NCBI RefSeq assembly: GCF_011742555.1
Contig: NZ_JAAQQR010000010.1
Location: 1-64,000, forward strand
From: Luteibacter jiangsuensis
Lineage (GTDB): Bacteria; Pseudomonadota; Gammaproteobacteria; Xanthomonadales; Rhodanobacteraceae
DNA: 64,000 nucleotides
Direction: 5' to 3'
The first letter of the stretch is position 1. Every line of letters begins with the position of its first letter. The notes under the pieces are model-generated. The model was not told where the DNA came from. It did no database searches and saw nothing but the letters and a program-made list of their open reading frames with translations. Position numbers and translations under genes: made by a program. Below are positions 47,843 through 56,592 of this stretch, piece by piece.

Positions 47843-48106
47843 ATGGGCGGCATCGGTCGCGGACGTGTGCGAGAGGCGAAGGCTCTCCAAGGCGGCGTCG
47901 CGCTGATCCTGCTCCTGATGCTGTTCATCTGCATATGGGCGCTGATTTATGTGCCGATCCCCGCAGCCAATAAGGACACGTTCAACCTGATCATAGGCGG
48001 CTTGCTGAACGCCATCGGCATGCTGACCGCTTACTTCTTCGGCACGAACCAGAGCACAGACTTCCGCCTGTCCAGGCCGAAATCCAGCGAGGCAGACAAC
48101 GCATGA
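47843..48106 (+). CDS. Holin-like membrane protein
   Basis: The 87-residue protein has two membrane helices (VALILLLMLFICIWALIYV, residues 19-37; FNLIIGGLLNAIGMLTAYFF, residues 47-66) with a basic N-terminus and a charged C-terminus. Size, topology and position between lysis genes fit a class II holin or related hole-former. Overlaps the Rz gene by four bases. Confidence 0.75.
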   Translation: MGGIGRGRVREAKALQGGVALILLLMLFICIWALIYVPIPAANKDTFNLIIGGLLNAIGMLTAYFFGTNQSTDFRLSRPKSSEADNA

Positions 48107-48609
48107 ACGCCTGGGCGAAGGTAGCCAGCTACCTCGTGGCGCTCGCCATGGGCTTCTCGGCTGGCTGGTATGTGCGCAGCGAAGGCGCGAGGGCAGACCT
48201 CGCGGAGGCGAATCGCGACCGCGCCGCCGAGCAGACCGGCTGGACGTTGGCCAGCGCACAGGCGGAAGCGGCTCAGCGCGCCAGCGAAGAACACCAGGCT
48301 GCCGGTATCCAGTCGGCGGCCGAGAACTACCAGAAGGGCAAGGCCGATGCGGAACGTGCGAGCGACAAGCGTGTGGCTGATCTCGTTGCTGGCAATGTCC
48401 GGCTGCGCGACCAGTGGGCTACGTGCCGCGCCGCCACCGGCGTTGCAGTGTCGGCTGCCTCCGGTGGACAGCGCGCTGATGGAGAAGCCGGACTACGTGC
48501 AGCAGGTGTCGGACGAGTTCTTCGAATCGTTGGGCAGTGCCAAGCCCAGCGTGATGCCCTCCAGCAAGCCCTGATCGCCGAACGTGCCCAAGCTCCGGAC
48601 GCTCGGTAG
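48103..48609 (+). CDS. Inner-membrane spanin Rz
   Basis: This 168-residue protein has an N-terminal membrane anchor (VASYLVALAMGFSAGWYV) and a long periplasmic coiled-coil (SAQAEAAQRASEEHQAAGIQ; KGKADAERASDKRVADLVAG), typical of Rz/i-spanins. With the embedded Rz1 lipoprotein it would fuse inner and outer membranes in the last step of lysis. Confidence 0.85.
   Translation: MNAWAKVASYLVALAMGFSAGWYVRSEGARADLAEANRDRAAEQTGWTLASAQAEAAQRASEEHQAAGIQSAAENYQKGKADAERASDKRVADLVAGNVRLRDQWATCRAATGVAVSAASGGQRADGEAGLRAAGVGRVLRIVGQCQAQRDALQQALIAERAQAPDAR
48347..48574 (+). CDS. Outer-membrane spanin Rz1, nested in Rz
   Basis: In the +1 frame within Rz, 75 residues start MRNVRATSVWLISLLAMSGC, a lipoprotein signal with lipobox MSGC at Cys20, followed by a Pro-rich stretch (RAAPPPALQCRLPP). 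Embedded Rz1 genes of this kind are standard in lambda-like phages. It ends 35 bases before the Rz stop. Confidence 0.85.
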   Translation: MRNVRATSVWLISLLAMSGCATSGLRAAPPPALQCRLPPVDSALMEKPDYVQQVSDEFFESLGSAKPSVMPSSKP

Positions 48610-48895
48610 CCGGGTTGCGATGGCGCCGTCCAGGCAGCCAGCAACCCAGCGCGCCGCAGACCGTCGGACGACGGGCAGGGCGCTGCAGGAGCGCCGGCTG
48701 CGCATCTGGTCGCGCGATCCGCACTGTGCTGGCTGCGGTCGGCTGGTCGCGATGCATGAGTTCGAGCTCGACCACATCGTGGCTCTGATCAACGGCGGCA
48801 CCGACACCGACGACAACTGCCAGGTCCTGTGCGTCGTGGAACCCGAGGCGTGTCACCGCCGGAAGACGCAGGCCGACCTCGGTCGGTCGAGGTGA
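48584..48895 (+). CDS. HNH endonuclease of the packaging region
   Basis: The 103-residue protein has the HNH motif CAGCGRLVAMHEFELDHIVA, LINGGTDTDDNCQVLC and ACHRRKTQADLG. Small HNH proteins beside terminase genes assist cos cleavage in HK97-type phages. GTG 48584 overlaps the end of Rz; ATG 48620 is an alternative start. Confidence 0.88.
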   Translation: MPKLRTLGSRVAMAPSRQPATQRAADRRTTGRALQERRLRIWSRDPHCAGCGRLVAMHEFELDHIVALINGGTDTDDNCQVLCVVEPEACHRRKTQADLGRSR

Positions 48896-49129
48896 ACGCG
48901 AACGAGTCGCAACGCGCTTAGCGCCTCTCGCGGGGCGAGGCAGAATGCGAACGAATCTCATCTGCGGGGTGGGGGCACCCGAAAAGTTCGGGCCGAGATG
49001 GACCGGAAACCGACCGTCCCCGCACGCAGAGAAAATTTCCCCTGTTTGATTAATCGCAGCAGGGGCAGGAAATCAAACAACCCGCGCCGCGCAAGGCTTT
49101 CCGGCCTATCGGGCGCATCGAGGTGAGGC
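48896..49129. other. Packaging-site region (cos candidate) with nested inverted repeats
   Basis: These 234 non-coding bases lie between the HNH gene and terminase small subunit, where cos lies in HK97-like phages. GTTTGATT (49044-49051) pairs with AATCAAAC (49071-49078), and an alternative CCCCTG (49039-49044) pairs with CAGGGG (49060-49065), so two competing hairpins share bases. No cohesive-end sequence can be proved from sequence alone. Confidence 0.45.
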
Positions 49130-49531
49130 ATGCCGCGAGGTGGCCCCCGCCCGGGTGCTGGCCGACCGAAGGGCAGCACTTCGAAGGGCAAAAAGACGTC
49201 CGCACCGAAGGCGTGCGCGAAGACGACGAAGAAGAAGGTGGCCGGGCGCGTCGCGGCGCTCCCGCCTGGCCCGCCGCCGACCGATGAGCTGTTCGAGGGT
49301 GAGGTACTGCCAGCGGAGCTGACACCGCTGGAGTACATGCTCAAGGTGATGAACAACCCGAGGGCGGAAGCGGATCGACGGGACCGCATGGCGGTCGCCG
49401 CCGCGCCATTCGTGCATGGGAAGATGGGCGAGAAGGGCAAGAAGGACGCCAAGCGCGAGGCAGCAGCGAGCGCTGGAGGCGGGCGATTCGCGTCGGCGCC
49501 GCCGCCGCCGCGCACCGGACGGGTGAACTAG
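49130..49531 (+). CDS. Terminase small subunit-like protein
   Basis: This 133-residue protein has a basic Lys/Pro-rich N-terminus (MPRGGPRPGAGRPKGSTSKG), as in many phage small terminases, and the core LTPLEYMLKVMNNPRAEADR followed by RMAVAAAPFVHGK. It should recognise the packaging site just upstream and guide the large subunit. The N-terminal tail could bind DNA. Confidence 0.8.
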   Translation: MPRGGPRPGAGRPKGSTSKGKKTSAPKACAKTTKKKVAGRVAALPPGPPPTDELFEGEVLPAELTPLEYMLKVMNNPRAEADRRDRMAVAAAPFVHGKMGEKGKKDAKREAAASAGGGRFASAPPPPRTGRVN

Positions 49532-49535
49532 CCCT

Positions 49536-51212
49536 ATGGAGTGGACAACGGCCTGCCCAGACTGGGCAGATCGACTGCGCGCAGGGGAGTCGATCATCCC
49601 TCCGCCCATTTTCCCGGACGAGGCGGAGCGAGGATTGAAGGTATTCCGCCAGCTGCGGCTGGTGGATGTGCCCGGCTCGCCCACGATTGAGGAGTCTTGC
49701 GCGCCCTGGGTGTTCGACTTGGCCGCCTCGATCTTCGGCGCATACGACTCGGAGACCGGCCGCCGGCTGATCACCGAGTGGTTCGTGTGCGTGCCGAAGA
49801 AGAACTCTAAGTCCAGCATCGCGGCAGCCATCATGATGGCGTCGCTGGTGCTCAACTGGCGCCATTCGGCCGAATTCACGATCTTGGCGCCGACGATCGA
49901 GATCGCCGGCAACAGCTTTGCCCCAGCGCGCGACATGGTCCAGTACGACGAGGACCTGGAAGACCTGATGCACGTTCAGGTGCACGTGAAGACGATCACG
50001 CACCGCGGTAATGGCGCGACGCTGAAGGTCGTCGCTGCGGACAACAACACAGTCGGCGGAAAGAAGTCCGTCGGCACACTGGTGGACGAGATATGGCTGC
50101 TTGGCAAGCAGCCGAACGCTGAGAACATGCTGCGGGAGGCCACCGGCGGCCTGGCCTCGCGGCCCGAGGGCTTCATCATCTACCTGACCACGCAATCGGA
50201 TGACCCTCCGGCTGGCGTCTTCAGGCAGAAGCTGCAGTACGCACGCGACGTGCGCGACGGGAAGGTGGTGGATCCTCGCTTCGTGCCGGTGATCTACGAG
50301 TTCCCTCCCGACATGATCGCGCGCGGAGAGCACCGGAAGCCCGAGAACTTCCACATGGTGAACCCCAACATGGGGTATTCCGTGGATCGAGAGTTTCTGG
50401 AGCGCGAGTTCCGGAAGGCAGAGAACGACGGCGAAGAGTCCATGCGTGGCTTCCTTGCCAAGCACCTCAACGTCGAAATCGGCCTAGCGCTTCGCTCCGA
50501 CCGCTGGGCTGGCGCGGACTTCTGGCAAAGGCGTGCAGCCAAGGTCGGTTTGGCCGACCTGTTGCGCGACTGTGACGTAATCGACGTCGGAATTGACGGC
50601 GGCGGCCTGGATGACCTGCTTGGCTTCGCGGCCATCGGGCGCCACCGGGATACGAAGGACTGGATGGTATGGACCCGTGCCTGGGCCCATCCGTCCGTGC
50701 TTGAGCGCCGGAAAGAGGTCGCGCCGGCGTTGCGTGACTTCGAAAAGCAGGGTCACCTGGTGATCGTCGAGAAAATCGGCGATGACGTCGATCAAGTGGC
50801 GGGATTCGTCGCTCAGATAGAAGAGGCCGGACTTCTGGATATGGTCGGTGTGGATCCGGCCGGACTCGGCGGCATTCTGGACGCCATCGAAGACGCAGGC
50901 GTGCCGAAGGACAAGGTTGTAGGCATCAGCCAGGGCTGGAAGCTAGGCGGCGCGATCAAGACGGTAGAACGGAAGCTAGCCGAGGGCACGATGACTCACG
51001 GCGGCCAGCCGATGATGAACTGGTGCGTCGGTAACGCCCGCATCGTTCTCACGAGCAACGCCATCAACATCACGAAACAGGCCAGCGGCACGGCGAAGAT
51101 CGACCCGCTGATGGCCGTGTTCAACGCAGCGTCACTCATGGCGCTCAACCCGGAATCGAGAGGCGGTATGGACGACTGGCTGGGTGGCATCGTCCGGGGC
51201 GGTCGCGCATGA
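49536..51212 (+). CDS. Terminase large subunit
   Basis: The 558-residue packaging motor has the Walker A-like PKKNSKSS at residues 87-94 and VGTLVDEIW as Walker B. A nuclease domain starts with VIDVGIDGGGLDD, where the Asp would bind metal, and the C-terminal PLMAVFNAASLMALNPE segment is typical of HK97-type terminases. It translocates DNA into the prohead and cuts at the packaging site. It overlaps the portal gene by four bases. Confidence 0.94.
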   Translation: MEWTTACPDWADRLRAGESIIPPPIFPDEAERGLKVFRQLRLVDVPGSPTIEESCAPWVFDLAASIFGAYDSETGRRLITEWFVCVPKKNSKSSIAAAIMMASLVLNWRHSAEFTILAPTIEIAGNSFAPARDMVQYDEDLEDLMHVQVHVKTITHRGNGATLKVVAADNNTVGGKKSVGTLVDEIWLLGKQPNAENMLREATGGLASRPEGFIIYLTTQSDDPPAGVFRQKLQYARDVRDGKVVDPRFVPVIYEFPPDMIARGEHRKPENFHMVNPNMGYSVDREFLEREFRKAENDGEESMRGFLAKHLNVEIGLALRSDRWAGADFWQRRAAKVGLADLLRDCDVIDVGIDGGGLDDLLGFAAIGRHRDTKDWMVWTRAWAHPSVLERRKEVAPALRDFEKQGHLVIVEKIGDDVDQVAGFVAQIEEAGLLDMVGVDPAGLGGILDAIEDAGVPKDKVVGISQGWKLGGAIKTVERKLAEGTMTHGGQPMMNWCVGNARIVLTSNAINITKQASGTAKIDPLMAVFNAASLMALNPESRGGMDDWLGGIVRGGRA

Positions 51213-52492
51213 AGGTGGCGCCGAAGATGGGTCTTATTGCCCGTGTGCGCGCCGCCGTTGACGGCTGGGTGCGCTCTTTCACGCCTGCGGACCGAGACCT
51301 CTACATCGACCGTGCTATGGACACGGAGGCCGGCGTTTCGGTCACCGCAAAGACCGCCATGCAGGTCGACGCGGTCTGGTCATGCGTGCGCCTGATTTCC
51401 GAGACGATCGCGACCCTCCCGCTGTCGATGTATGAGCGGACCAGTGCCGGAAAGCGAATCGCGGCGCAGCACCCGCTGCATTTCGTCATCCACGACCAGC
51501 CGAACGTCGACTCAACGGCCGCGGTTTTCTGGGAGGCGCTGGTGGCCTCCATGTTGCTGCGTGGGGCAGGTCGCGCCGAAAAGTTGTACGCGGGCACGAA
51601 GCTGATCGGCCTCTCGTTTCTCGACCCAGAGAAACTGGTCATCACCTGCGACGTGAATGGGAACAAGGTCTATCGTTACCTCCGGCCCGATGGGAACCAG
51701 CGGATCATCCCTCCGTCACGGATATGGACGGTTCCCGGGTTCACCCTTGACGGCATCAACGGTGTTTCGGTGATCGCCTACGGCGCGAAGGTCTTCGGCA
51801 ACGCCATCGCGGCCGACAAGGCGGCTGCGCAGACGTTCCGTAACGGCCTGCTGCAGACGATCTACTACAAGATCAGCTCGTTCCTCACGCCGAAGCAGCG
51901 CACGGAGTTCAAGACCAACCTTGTCGGCTCCATCGAACGCGGCGAGGCGCCCCTGCTGGAGGGAGGGACCGAAGCCGGCACGCTGGGCATCAAGCCGTCC
52001 GACGCGCAGTTGCTGGAGTCGCGCTCGTTCTCGGTGGAGTCGATCTGCCGTTGGTTCCGCGTGCCCCCATGGATGGTCGGCCACACGGAGAAATCGACCA
52101 GCTGGGGCACCGGCATCGAGCAGCAGATGATCGGGTTCTTGACGTTCACGCTCGCGCCATGGCTCCGCCGCGTGGAGCAGGCAATCTCGAAGGACCTTCT
52201 GCTGCCGTCGGAGCGGCTCCGCTACTACCCGAAATTCAACGTGGAGGGGCTGCTGCGCGCTGATAGCGCCGGCCGCTCTGCCTTCTACGGCGTCATGGTG
52301 GACAAGGGCATCTTGACCCGCGACGAGGTGCGAGAGCTCGAGGACAGGGAGCCGATGGGCGGCAACGCCGGCGTGCTGACCGTCCAGTCGGCCATGACCA
52401 CGCTCGACGCGTTGGGATCCGCCCCTGATGCACAGCAGGCACGCGCAGCCCTGCGCGCGTTCCTCGATATCCCCGAAGAGAAGAGGGCGTAA
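51209..52492 (+). CDS. HK97-type portal protein
   Basis: This 427-residue portal protein has the signatures VDAVWSCVRLISETIATLPL, SFSVESICRWFRVPPWMVGH and a C-terminal EPMGGNAG. It forms the dodecameric ring through which DNA enters the head. It starts within the terminase stop and is followed by the protease gene four bases on. Confidence 0.94.
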   Translation: MKVAPKMGLIARVRAAVDGWVRSFTPADRDLYIDRAMDTEAGVSVTAKTAMQVDAVWSCVRLISETIATLPLSMYERTSAGKRIAAQHPLHFVIHDQPNVDSTAAVFWEALVASMLLRGAGRAEKLYAGTKLIGLSFLDPEKLVITCDVNGNKVYRYLRPDGNQRIIPPSRIWTVPGFTLDGINGVSVIAYGAKVFGNAIAADKAAAQTFRNGLLQTIYYKISSFLTPKQRTEFKTNLVGSIERGEAPLLEGGTEAGTLGIKPSDAQLLESRSFSVESICRWFRVPPWMVGHTEKSTSWGTGIEQQMIGFLTFTLAPWLRRVEQAISKDLLLPSERLRYYPKFNVEGLLRADSAGRSAFYGVMVDKGILTRDEVRELEDREPMGGNAGVLTVQSAMTTLDALGSAPDAQQARAALRAFLDIPEEKRA

Positions 52493-52496
52493 GACG

Positions 52497-53363
52497 ATGA
52501 CCATCAAGACGCTTCCGGGTGCTCCGGAGGGTCGCCCGTGCGCGGGCATCAGCAGCCAGCTGCAGCCGCGTGCGATGGACCGCTGGAACGCCGGCGTGCG
52601 TGCCGCAGCCAACGACGAGGGCGACCGCTCCATCAGCGTCTACGACGTCATCGGCTACGACTATTGGACTGGCGATGGCGTGACCGCTAAGCGCGTCGCT
52701 GCGGCCCTCCGCAGCATGGGGGCGGGTCCGGTCACGGTGAACATCAACTCGCCAGGTGGCGACATGTTCGAGGGCCTCGCTATCTACAACCTTCTCCGTG
52801 AGCACGATGGCGAGGTCACGGTGAAGGTCCTCGGTCTCGCTGCGTCTGCGGCCTCGATCATTGCCATGGCCGGCGACACCGTCGAGATCTCGCGCGCTGG
52901 CTTCCTGATGATCCACAACGCGTGGGTCATGGCCGTCGGCAACCGGAACGACCTGGCCGAAGTTGCAGCCACGCTGAAGCCGTTCGATGACGCGATGGCA
53001 AGTATCTATGCCGCACGCACCGGCGCCGACCAGAAGGCGATGTCGAAGCTGATGGACGCGGAGACGTGGATCGGCGGCCAAGCGGCGATCGACGACGGCT
53101 TCGCCGACAGCCTCCTGCCCTCCGACCAGGTCGAGAAGGGCAGCGGCAAGGCCTCTGCCTCAGCCGCGCGACGCATCGAAGCCGGCCTGCGCGCCTCCGG
53201 CATGCCGAAGTCCGAAGCCATGCGCCTGATCAGTGAATTCAAGTCCAGCTCGGGCGACCCGGCTGGCGGCGGTGAGGGCGATCCCACCGAACACGGCCAG
53301 CAGGCCGTTGCTCAACCCAGCGAAGCGGATATCGCCGCCGCGCTGCGCAGCTTCACCCTCTGA
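52497..53363 (+). CDS. ClpP-like head maturation protease
   Basis: The 288-residue protein is a ClpP-type prohead protease. The active-site Ser is in GLAASAASIIAMAGD, the His in FLMIHNAWV, and NINSPGGDMFEG marks the oxyanion strand. The C-terminal 80 residues are Ser/Gly-rich. It likely cleaves the capsid protein N-terminal region. ATG 52497 is the start consistent with the family. Confidence 0.92.
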   Translation: MTIKTLPGAPEGRPCAGISSQLQPRAMDRWNAGVRAAANDEGDRSISVYDVIGYDYWTGDGVTAKRVAAALRSMGAGPVTVNINSPGGDMFEGLAIYNLLREHDGEVTVKVLGLAASAASIIAMAGDTVEISRAGFLMIHNAWVMAVGNRNDLAEVAATLKPFDDAMASIYAARTGADQKAMSKLMDAETWIGGQAAIDDGFADSLLPSDQVEKGSGKASASAARRIEAGLRASGMPKSEAMRLISEFKSSSGDPAGGGEGDPTEHGQQAVAQPSEADIAAALRSFTL

Positions 53364-53383
53364 CCCCCGCAAGGAGTACCACC

Positions 53384-54718
53384 ATGAACAAGCGCATCGT
53401 CCTGCTGGCGGCCATGGCCGTCCTGGGCATCCTCCTCGCGATCGACGCATCCGCGGCGACCGCGCTCTACCACCTGGTCACCACCCACCCCTCGCACCTG
53501 CTCGCTGCCGCACCCGCGCTGGCGGCACTTCCGGAGGGCATCCAGGCCGAACTGAAGCGCATCGGCGACGAGGTGAAGTCCTACGCCGAGAAGGCCGAGA
53601 ACGAGGTCAAGGCCAGTGCCAAGCTGTCGGAAGAGACGCGCGCCAAGGTCGACGAACTTCTGCTGGTGCAGGGTGCCCTCCAGGCTGACCTTCAGCATGC
53701 CCAGCAGGCATTGGCGAAGATCGAGGCGAATGGCGCCGGCGGCGACGTCCAGCACCAGAGCTTCGGCGAGCAGTTCGTCAACAGCGACCAGTTCAAGTCC
53801 TTCACGGCGAACACGACGCCGCGCGGCCGCGTCGACATGACGTTCAAGGCTGCCATCACCTCCGTGACTACGGACACCGATGGGGCCGCTGGCGACCTGA
53901 TTCAGGTGACCCGCGTCCCGGGGGTGATCGCGCCGCCGGACCGCCGGATGACCGTCCGCGACCTGCTCACCCCCGGCCGCATGGACGGCAACGCGCTCGA
54001 ATACGTGAAGGAAACCGGCTTCACGAACAACGCCGGCATGGTCGCCGAGGGTGCGAAGAAGCCCGAGTCCACCATGAAGTTCGACCTGGTCAGCACCACG
54101 GCTAAGGTCATCGCGCACTTCATGAAGGCTTCTCGCCAGGTGCTCGACGACGCTGCGCAGCTGGCGAGCTACATCGACGGTCGCCTTCGCTATGGACTGG
54201 CATTCAAGGAAGAGCAGCAGCTACTCAACGGCGACGGTACGGGCCAGAACCTGCTCGGCATCATCCCGCAGGCAACGGCTTACGTCGCCCCGTTCGATCC
54301 GGGTAGCGCTACGGTGATCGACAAGATCCGCCTGGCCATGCTGCAGGCAGAGCTCGCTGAGTTCCCGGCGACTGGCATCGTCCTCAATCCGACCGACTGG
54401 GCTCGAATCGAGCTCACGAAGGACACCACCGGCCGGTACATCATCGGCAATCCCCAGGGTGTCATCGGCGCGACGCTGTGGAACCGCCCTGTGGTCGCCA
54501 CGCAGGCGATCGAGGTCGACAAATTCCTCACTGGCGCCTTTCGTCTCGGTGCGCAGATCTTCGACCGCTGGCAAGCGCGCGTCGAGGTGGCTACCGAGAA
54601 CGAGGACGACTTCGTGAAGAACCTGGTCACGATCCTCGCCGAGGAGCGGCTCGCGCTCGCCGTGTACCGCCCGCAGGCGTTCATCTACGGCGACCTGGGT
54701 AACGTGGCCGACGCCTGA
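53384..54718 (+). CDS. HK97-type major capsid protein with hydrophobic N-terminus
   Basis: The 444-residue capsid protein has a coiled-coil-rich delta-like region (about residues 50-120), then the HK97 fold (VTRVPGVIAPPDRRMTVRDL; GDGTGQNLLGIIPQA; AVYRPQAFIYGDLGNV). Unusually it begins MNKRIVLLAAMAVLGILLAI followed by DASA, a signal-peptide-like segment, then a second hydrophobic stretch (HLLAAAPALAAL). AAGGAG at 53371-53376 with a seven-base gap supports this ATG. The head protease would probably remove the segment. Confidence 0.93.
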   Translation: MNKRIVLLAAMAVLGILLAIDASAATALYHLVTTHPSHLLAAAPALAALPEGIQAELKRIGDEVKSYAEKAENEVKASAKLSEETRAKVDELLLVQGALQADLQHAQQALAKIEANGAGGDVQHQSFGEQFVNSDQFKSFTANTTPRGRVDMTFKAAITSVTTDTDGAAGDLIQVTRVPGVIAPPDRRMTVRDLLTPGRMDGNALEYVKETGFTNNAGMVAEGAKKPESTMKFDLVSTTAKVIAHFMKASRQVLDDAAQLASYIDGRLRYGLAFKEEQQLLNGDGTGQNLLGIIPQATAYVAPFDPGSATVIDKIRLAMLQAELAEFPATGIVLNPTDWARIELTKDTTGRYIIGNPQGVIGATLWNRPVVATQAIEVDKFLTGAFRLGAQIFDRWQARVEVATENEDDFVKNLVTILAEERLALAVYRPQAFIYGDLGNVADA

Positions 54719-54724
54719 TCCATC

Positions 54725-54748
54725 GGCGGCCCGGATCTCCGGGCCGCC
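54725..54748 (+). other. Strong hairpin after the capsid gene
   Basis: GGCGGCCCGGA and TCCGGGCCGCC form an 11-bp stem just after the capsid stop. There is no U-tract, so it may stabilise the capsid mRNA and not terminate transcription. Confidence 0.7.
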
Positions 54749-54763
54749 CTCAGGAGAGACGAC

Positions 54764-55159
54764 ATGCAGATCAAGTTCATCCCGCCGGACCCGCGCGCCG
54801 GCATGATCGCGACCATGGACAGCAGCCTCGGCGAGCTGTTCGTCCGTAAGGGAAACGCGGTGCGAGTCTCCGAGCAGCACGTCGACGCGGCCTCCGTGCC
54901 TCCGGCCCCGGCGCCGGCTGAGCCGGCTGGCGAGACGGATCTCGACGAGGAAGAACAGGAGCAGGATACCAAGCCCGCCCGCGATCTTCCCACCCTCGCT
55001 GCTGCCTTCGTCGACGGCACGGTCCCTGATGTCACCGCACGGATCGAAGGTGCCGACGAGGAACTGCTCAAGGCCGCGCTGGCGACCGAAACCGCGAGCG
55101 AGAAGCCGCGCAAGGGTGTCGTCGATGCCCTGACGTCCGCGCTGACTCCGCAGGCCTAA
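54764..55159 (+). CDS. Head-associated protein of unknown function
   Basis: The 131-residue acidic protein has a short N-terminal beta part (MQIKFIPPDPRAGMIATMDS), a Pro/Glu linker and a C-terminal helical part (VTARIEGADEELLKAALATE; GVVDALTSALTP) resembling HeH/LEM-like modules of phage head proteins. It is encoded between capsid and connector genes. Role uncertain. Confidence 0.65.
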   Translation: MQIKFIPPDPRAGMIATMDSSLGELFVRKGNAVRVSEQHVDAASVPPAPAPAEPAGETDLDEEEQEQDTKPARDLPTLAAAFVDGTVPDVTARIEGADEELLKAALATETASEKPRKGVVDALTSALTPQA

Positions 55160-55160
55160 C

Positions 55161-55508
55161 GTGGACCTGGTCACGATCGATGAGGCCCGCGCGCACTGCC
55201 GGGCCGATAGCGACGACGACAACCTGCTCGAGGTATACGGAGCCGCGGCCGAGGAGTCTGCGCAGAACTTCCTCAACCGGCGCGTGTTCAAGGACGCCGA
55301 TGCGCTCGACGCCGCCGTTCTCGACAACGTTGCCGGCGATGACCCTATGGTCGTGACGCCGGTGGTAAAGGCGGCGGTTCTGCTGATCCTTGGTCACCTG
55401 TACCGCAACCGCGAGGAGGTCGTCATGGGCGACAGCGCGTCCGCTGCGCAGCTTCCCGTCGGTGCCACGACGCTGCTCTGGCCTCACCGCATTGGACTCG
55501 GGGTTTGA
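55161..55508 (+). CDS. Head-tail connector protein (gp6-like)
   Basis: This 115-residue protein starts MDLVTIDEARAHCRADSDDD and contains FLNRRVFKD and VKAAVLLILGHLYRNREEV, the HK97 gp6 connector pattern. It binds below the portal. GTG start; its stop overlaps a TTG of the next frame. Confidence 0.88.
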   Translation: MDLVTIDEARAHCRADSDDDNLLEVYGAAAEESAQNFLNRRVFKDADALDAAVLDNVAGDDPMVVTPVVKAAVLLILGHLYRNREEVVMGDSASAAQLPVGATTLLWPHRIGLGV

Positions 55509-55510
55509 CC

Positions 55511-55852
55511 ATGGGGCTTGCGGCTGGATCGCTGAACCGGCGCATCGCCATCCAGAAGCCTGGCACGGTCAAGGACCCCGCGGGCCAGCCCATCAAGGGA
55601 TGGGTCGACCACGTCATCACCTGGGCGAACGTGAAGAGCCAGACCGGCATGGGGACGATCGTCGGCGAGCAGTACGGCGTAGCCACCTCGGTCACGCGCT
55701 ACAGCTTCCGGATCCGCTACCGGCAGGGGATCGACGCGAGCATGCGCGTGCTGATGGGCGGCGTTCCTTATGACATCACCTCCGTGCAGATGGATGAGGC
55801 AGGCAGGGAGTGGACGGACCTTGTGTGCAACCGTGGAGCGAACAATGGTTGA
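55511..55852 (+). CDS. Head closure/head-tail adaptor protein
   Basis: The 113-residue protein has LNRRIAIQKPG, WANVKSQTGMGTIVGEQYGV and FRIRYRQGIDASMRVLMGG followed by YDITSV, the SPP1 gp16-type adaptor pattern. It closes the head after packaging. ATG 55511 is used; a TTG at 55505 overlaps the previous stop. Confidence 0.88.
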   Translation: MGLAAGSLNRRIAIQKPGTVKDPAGQPIKGWVDHVITWANVKSQTGMGTIVGEQYGVATSVTRYSFRIRYRQGIDASMRVLMGGVPYDITSVQMDEAGREWTDLVCNRGANNG

Positions 55853-56057
55853 TCCCAACATCCATACCCCGGGAGATGTCCGTGGAGCGCGCCGGGTCTA
55901 TGTCGACGGGAAGCTCGTCGAGAGAGTCGTATACGCGGATACTCGGCGCGGCATCGTGCGCTATGAGGTGTTTCCCCGTCGCCTCGATAAGTGGGGAGAG
56001 CGATTCATCACGCGCACCCGTCGCGGGAAGGTCCGCGTGGAGCCCATCAGTGTCTGA
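55845..56057 (+). CDS. Small conserved phage structural-region protein
   Basis: The 70-residue basic protein (MVDPNIHTPGDVRGARRVYV start) has a conserved VYVDGKLVERVVYADTRRG core seen in head-tail regions of related siphophages. Role unknown. It overlaps both neighbours by eight bases. Confidence 0.68.
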   Translation: MVDPNIHTPGDVRGARRVYVDGKLVERVVYADTRRGIVRYEVFPRRLDKWGERFITRTRRGKVRVEPISV

Positions 56058-56592
56058 CGGGTTCCGGGCCAAGGCCGACACGGGCAGCGCGCTCGCTGGC
56101 CTTGACCAGCTCAAAGGGCCGCTAGGGCTGAGCCTTGCTCGCTCCATGGCCGTGGCAAGCGGAACGGTCTATCGCGACGAGGCGAAGCTGCTCGCGCCGG
56201 AAGAAACCGGCCTCTTGAAGGGAGCTATCTACCTAGCGTTCAAGGACGACCGGTCGAACAACGACCACGTTACCTATTCGATCACCTGGAACGCGAAAAA
56301 GGCGCCGCACGGCCATCTCGTCGAGTTCGGCCACTGGCGCTACAACAAGATCATCAACGGTCATGCGCAGAAGAGCCTTCGCGAGGGTCTGAAGCGTGGC
56401 CGCGGCCCCGAAGACCATGTCGGTCCGGGTGCCCTGGACGTGCCCGTCTGGGTGCCTGCGCATCCCTTTCTTCGGCCTGCATTCGACTTGGCCAGCACAC
56501 GTGCCACGGCGGCAGGTATCGCCCGCGGCAGGGAGCGCCTCCCGGAGCTTTTGAGGGCGGCCTACCAGCCGCGGGACGACGAATTCGTATGA
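56050..56592 (+). CDS. HK97 gp10-like tail-head protein
   Basis: This 180-residue protein has ALAGLDQLKGPLGLSLARSM, RDEAKLLAPEETGLLKGAIY, GHLVEFGHWR and VPAHPFLRPAFD, the HK97-gp10 family pattern (tail completion/tube terminator neighbourhood). GTG 56050 is the start that preserves the family N-terminus; the longer frame lies over another gene. Confidence 0.85.
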   Translation: MSDGFRAKADTGSALAGLDQLKGPLGLSLARSMAVASGTVYRDEAKLLAPEETGLLKGAIYLAFKDDRSNNDHVTYSITWNAKKAPHGHLVEFGHWRYNKIINGHAQKSLREGLKRGRGPEDHVGPGALDVPVWVPAHPFLRPAFDLASTRATAAGIARGRERLPELLRAAYQPRDDEFV

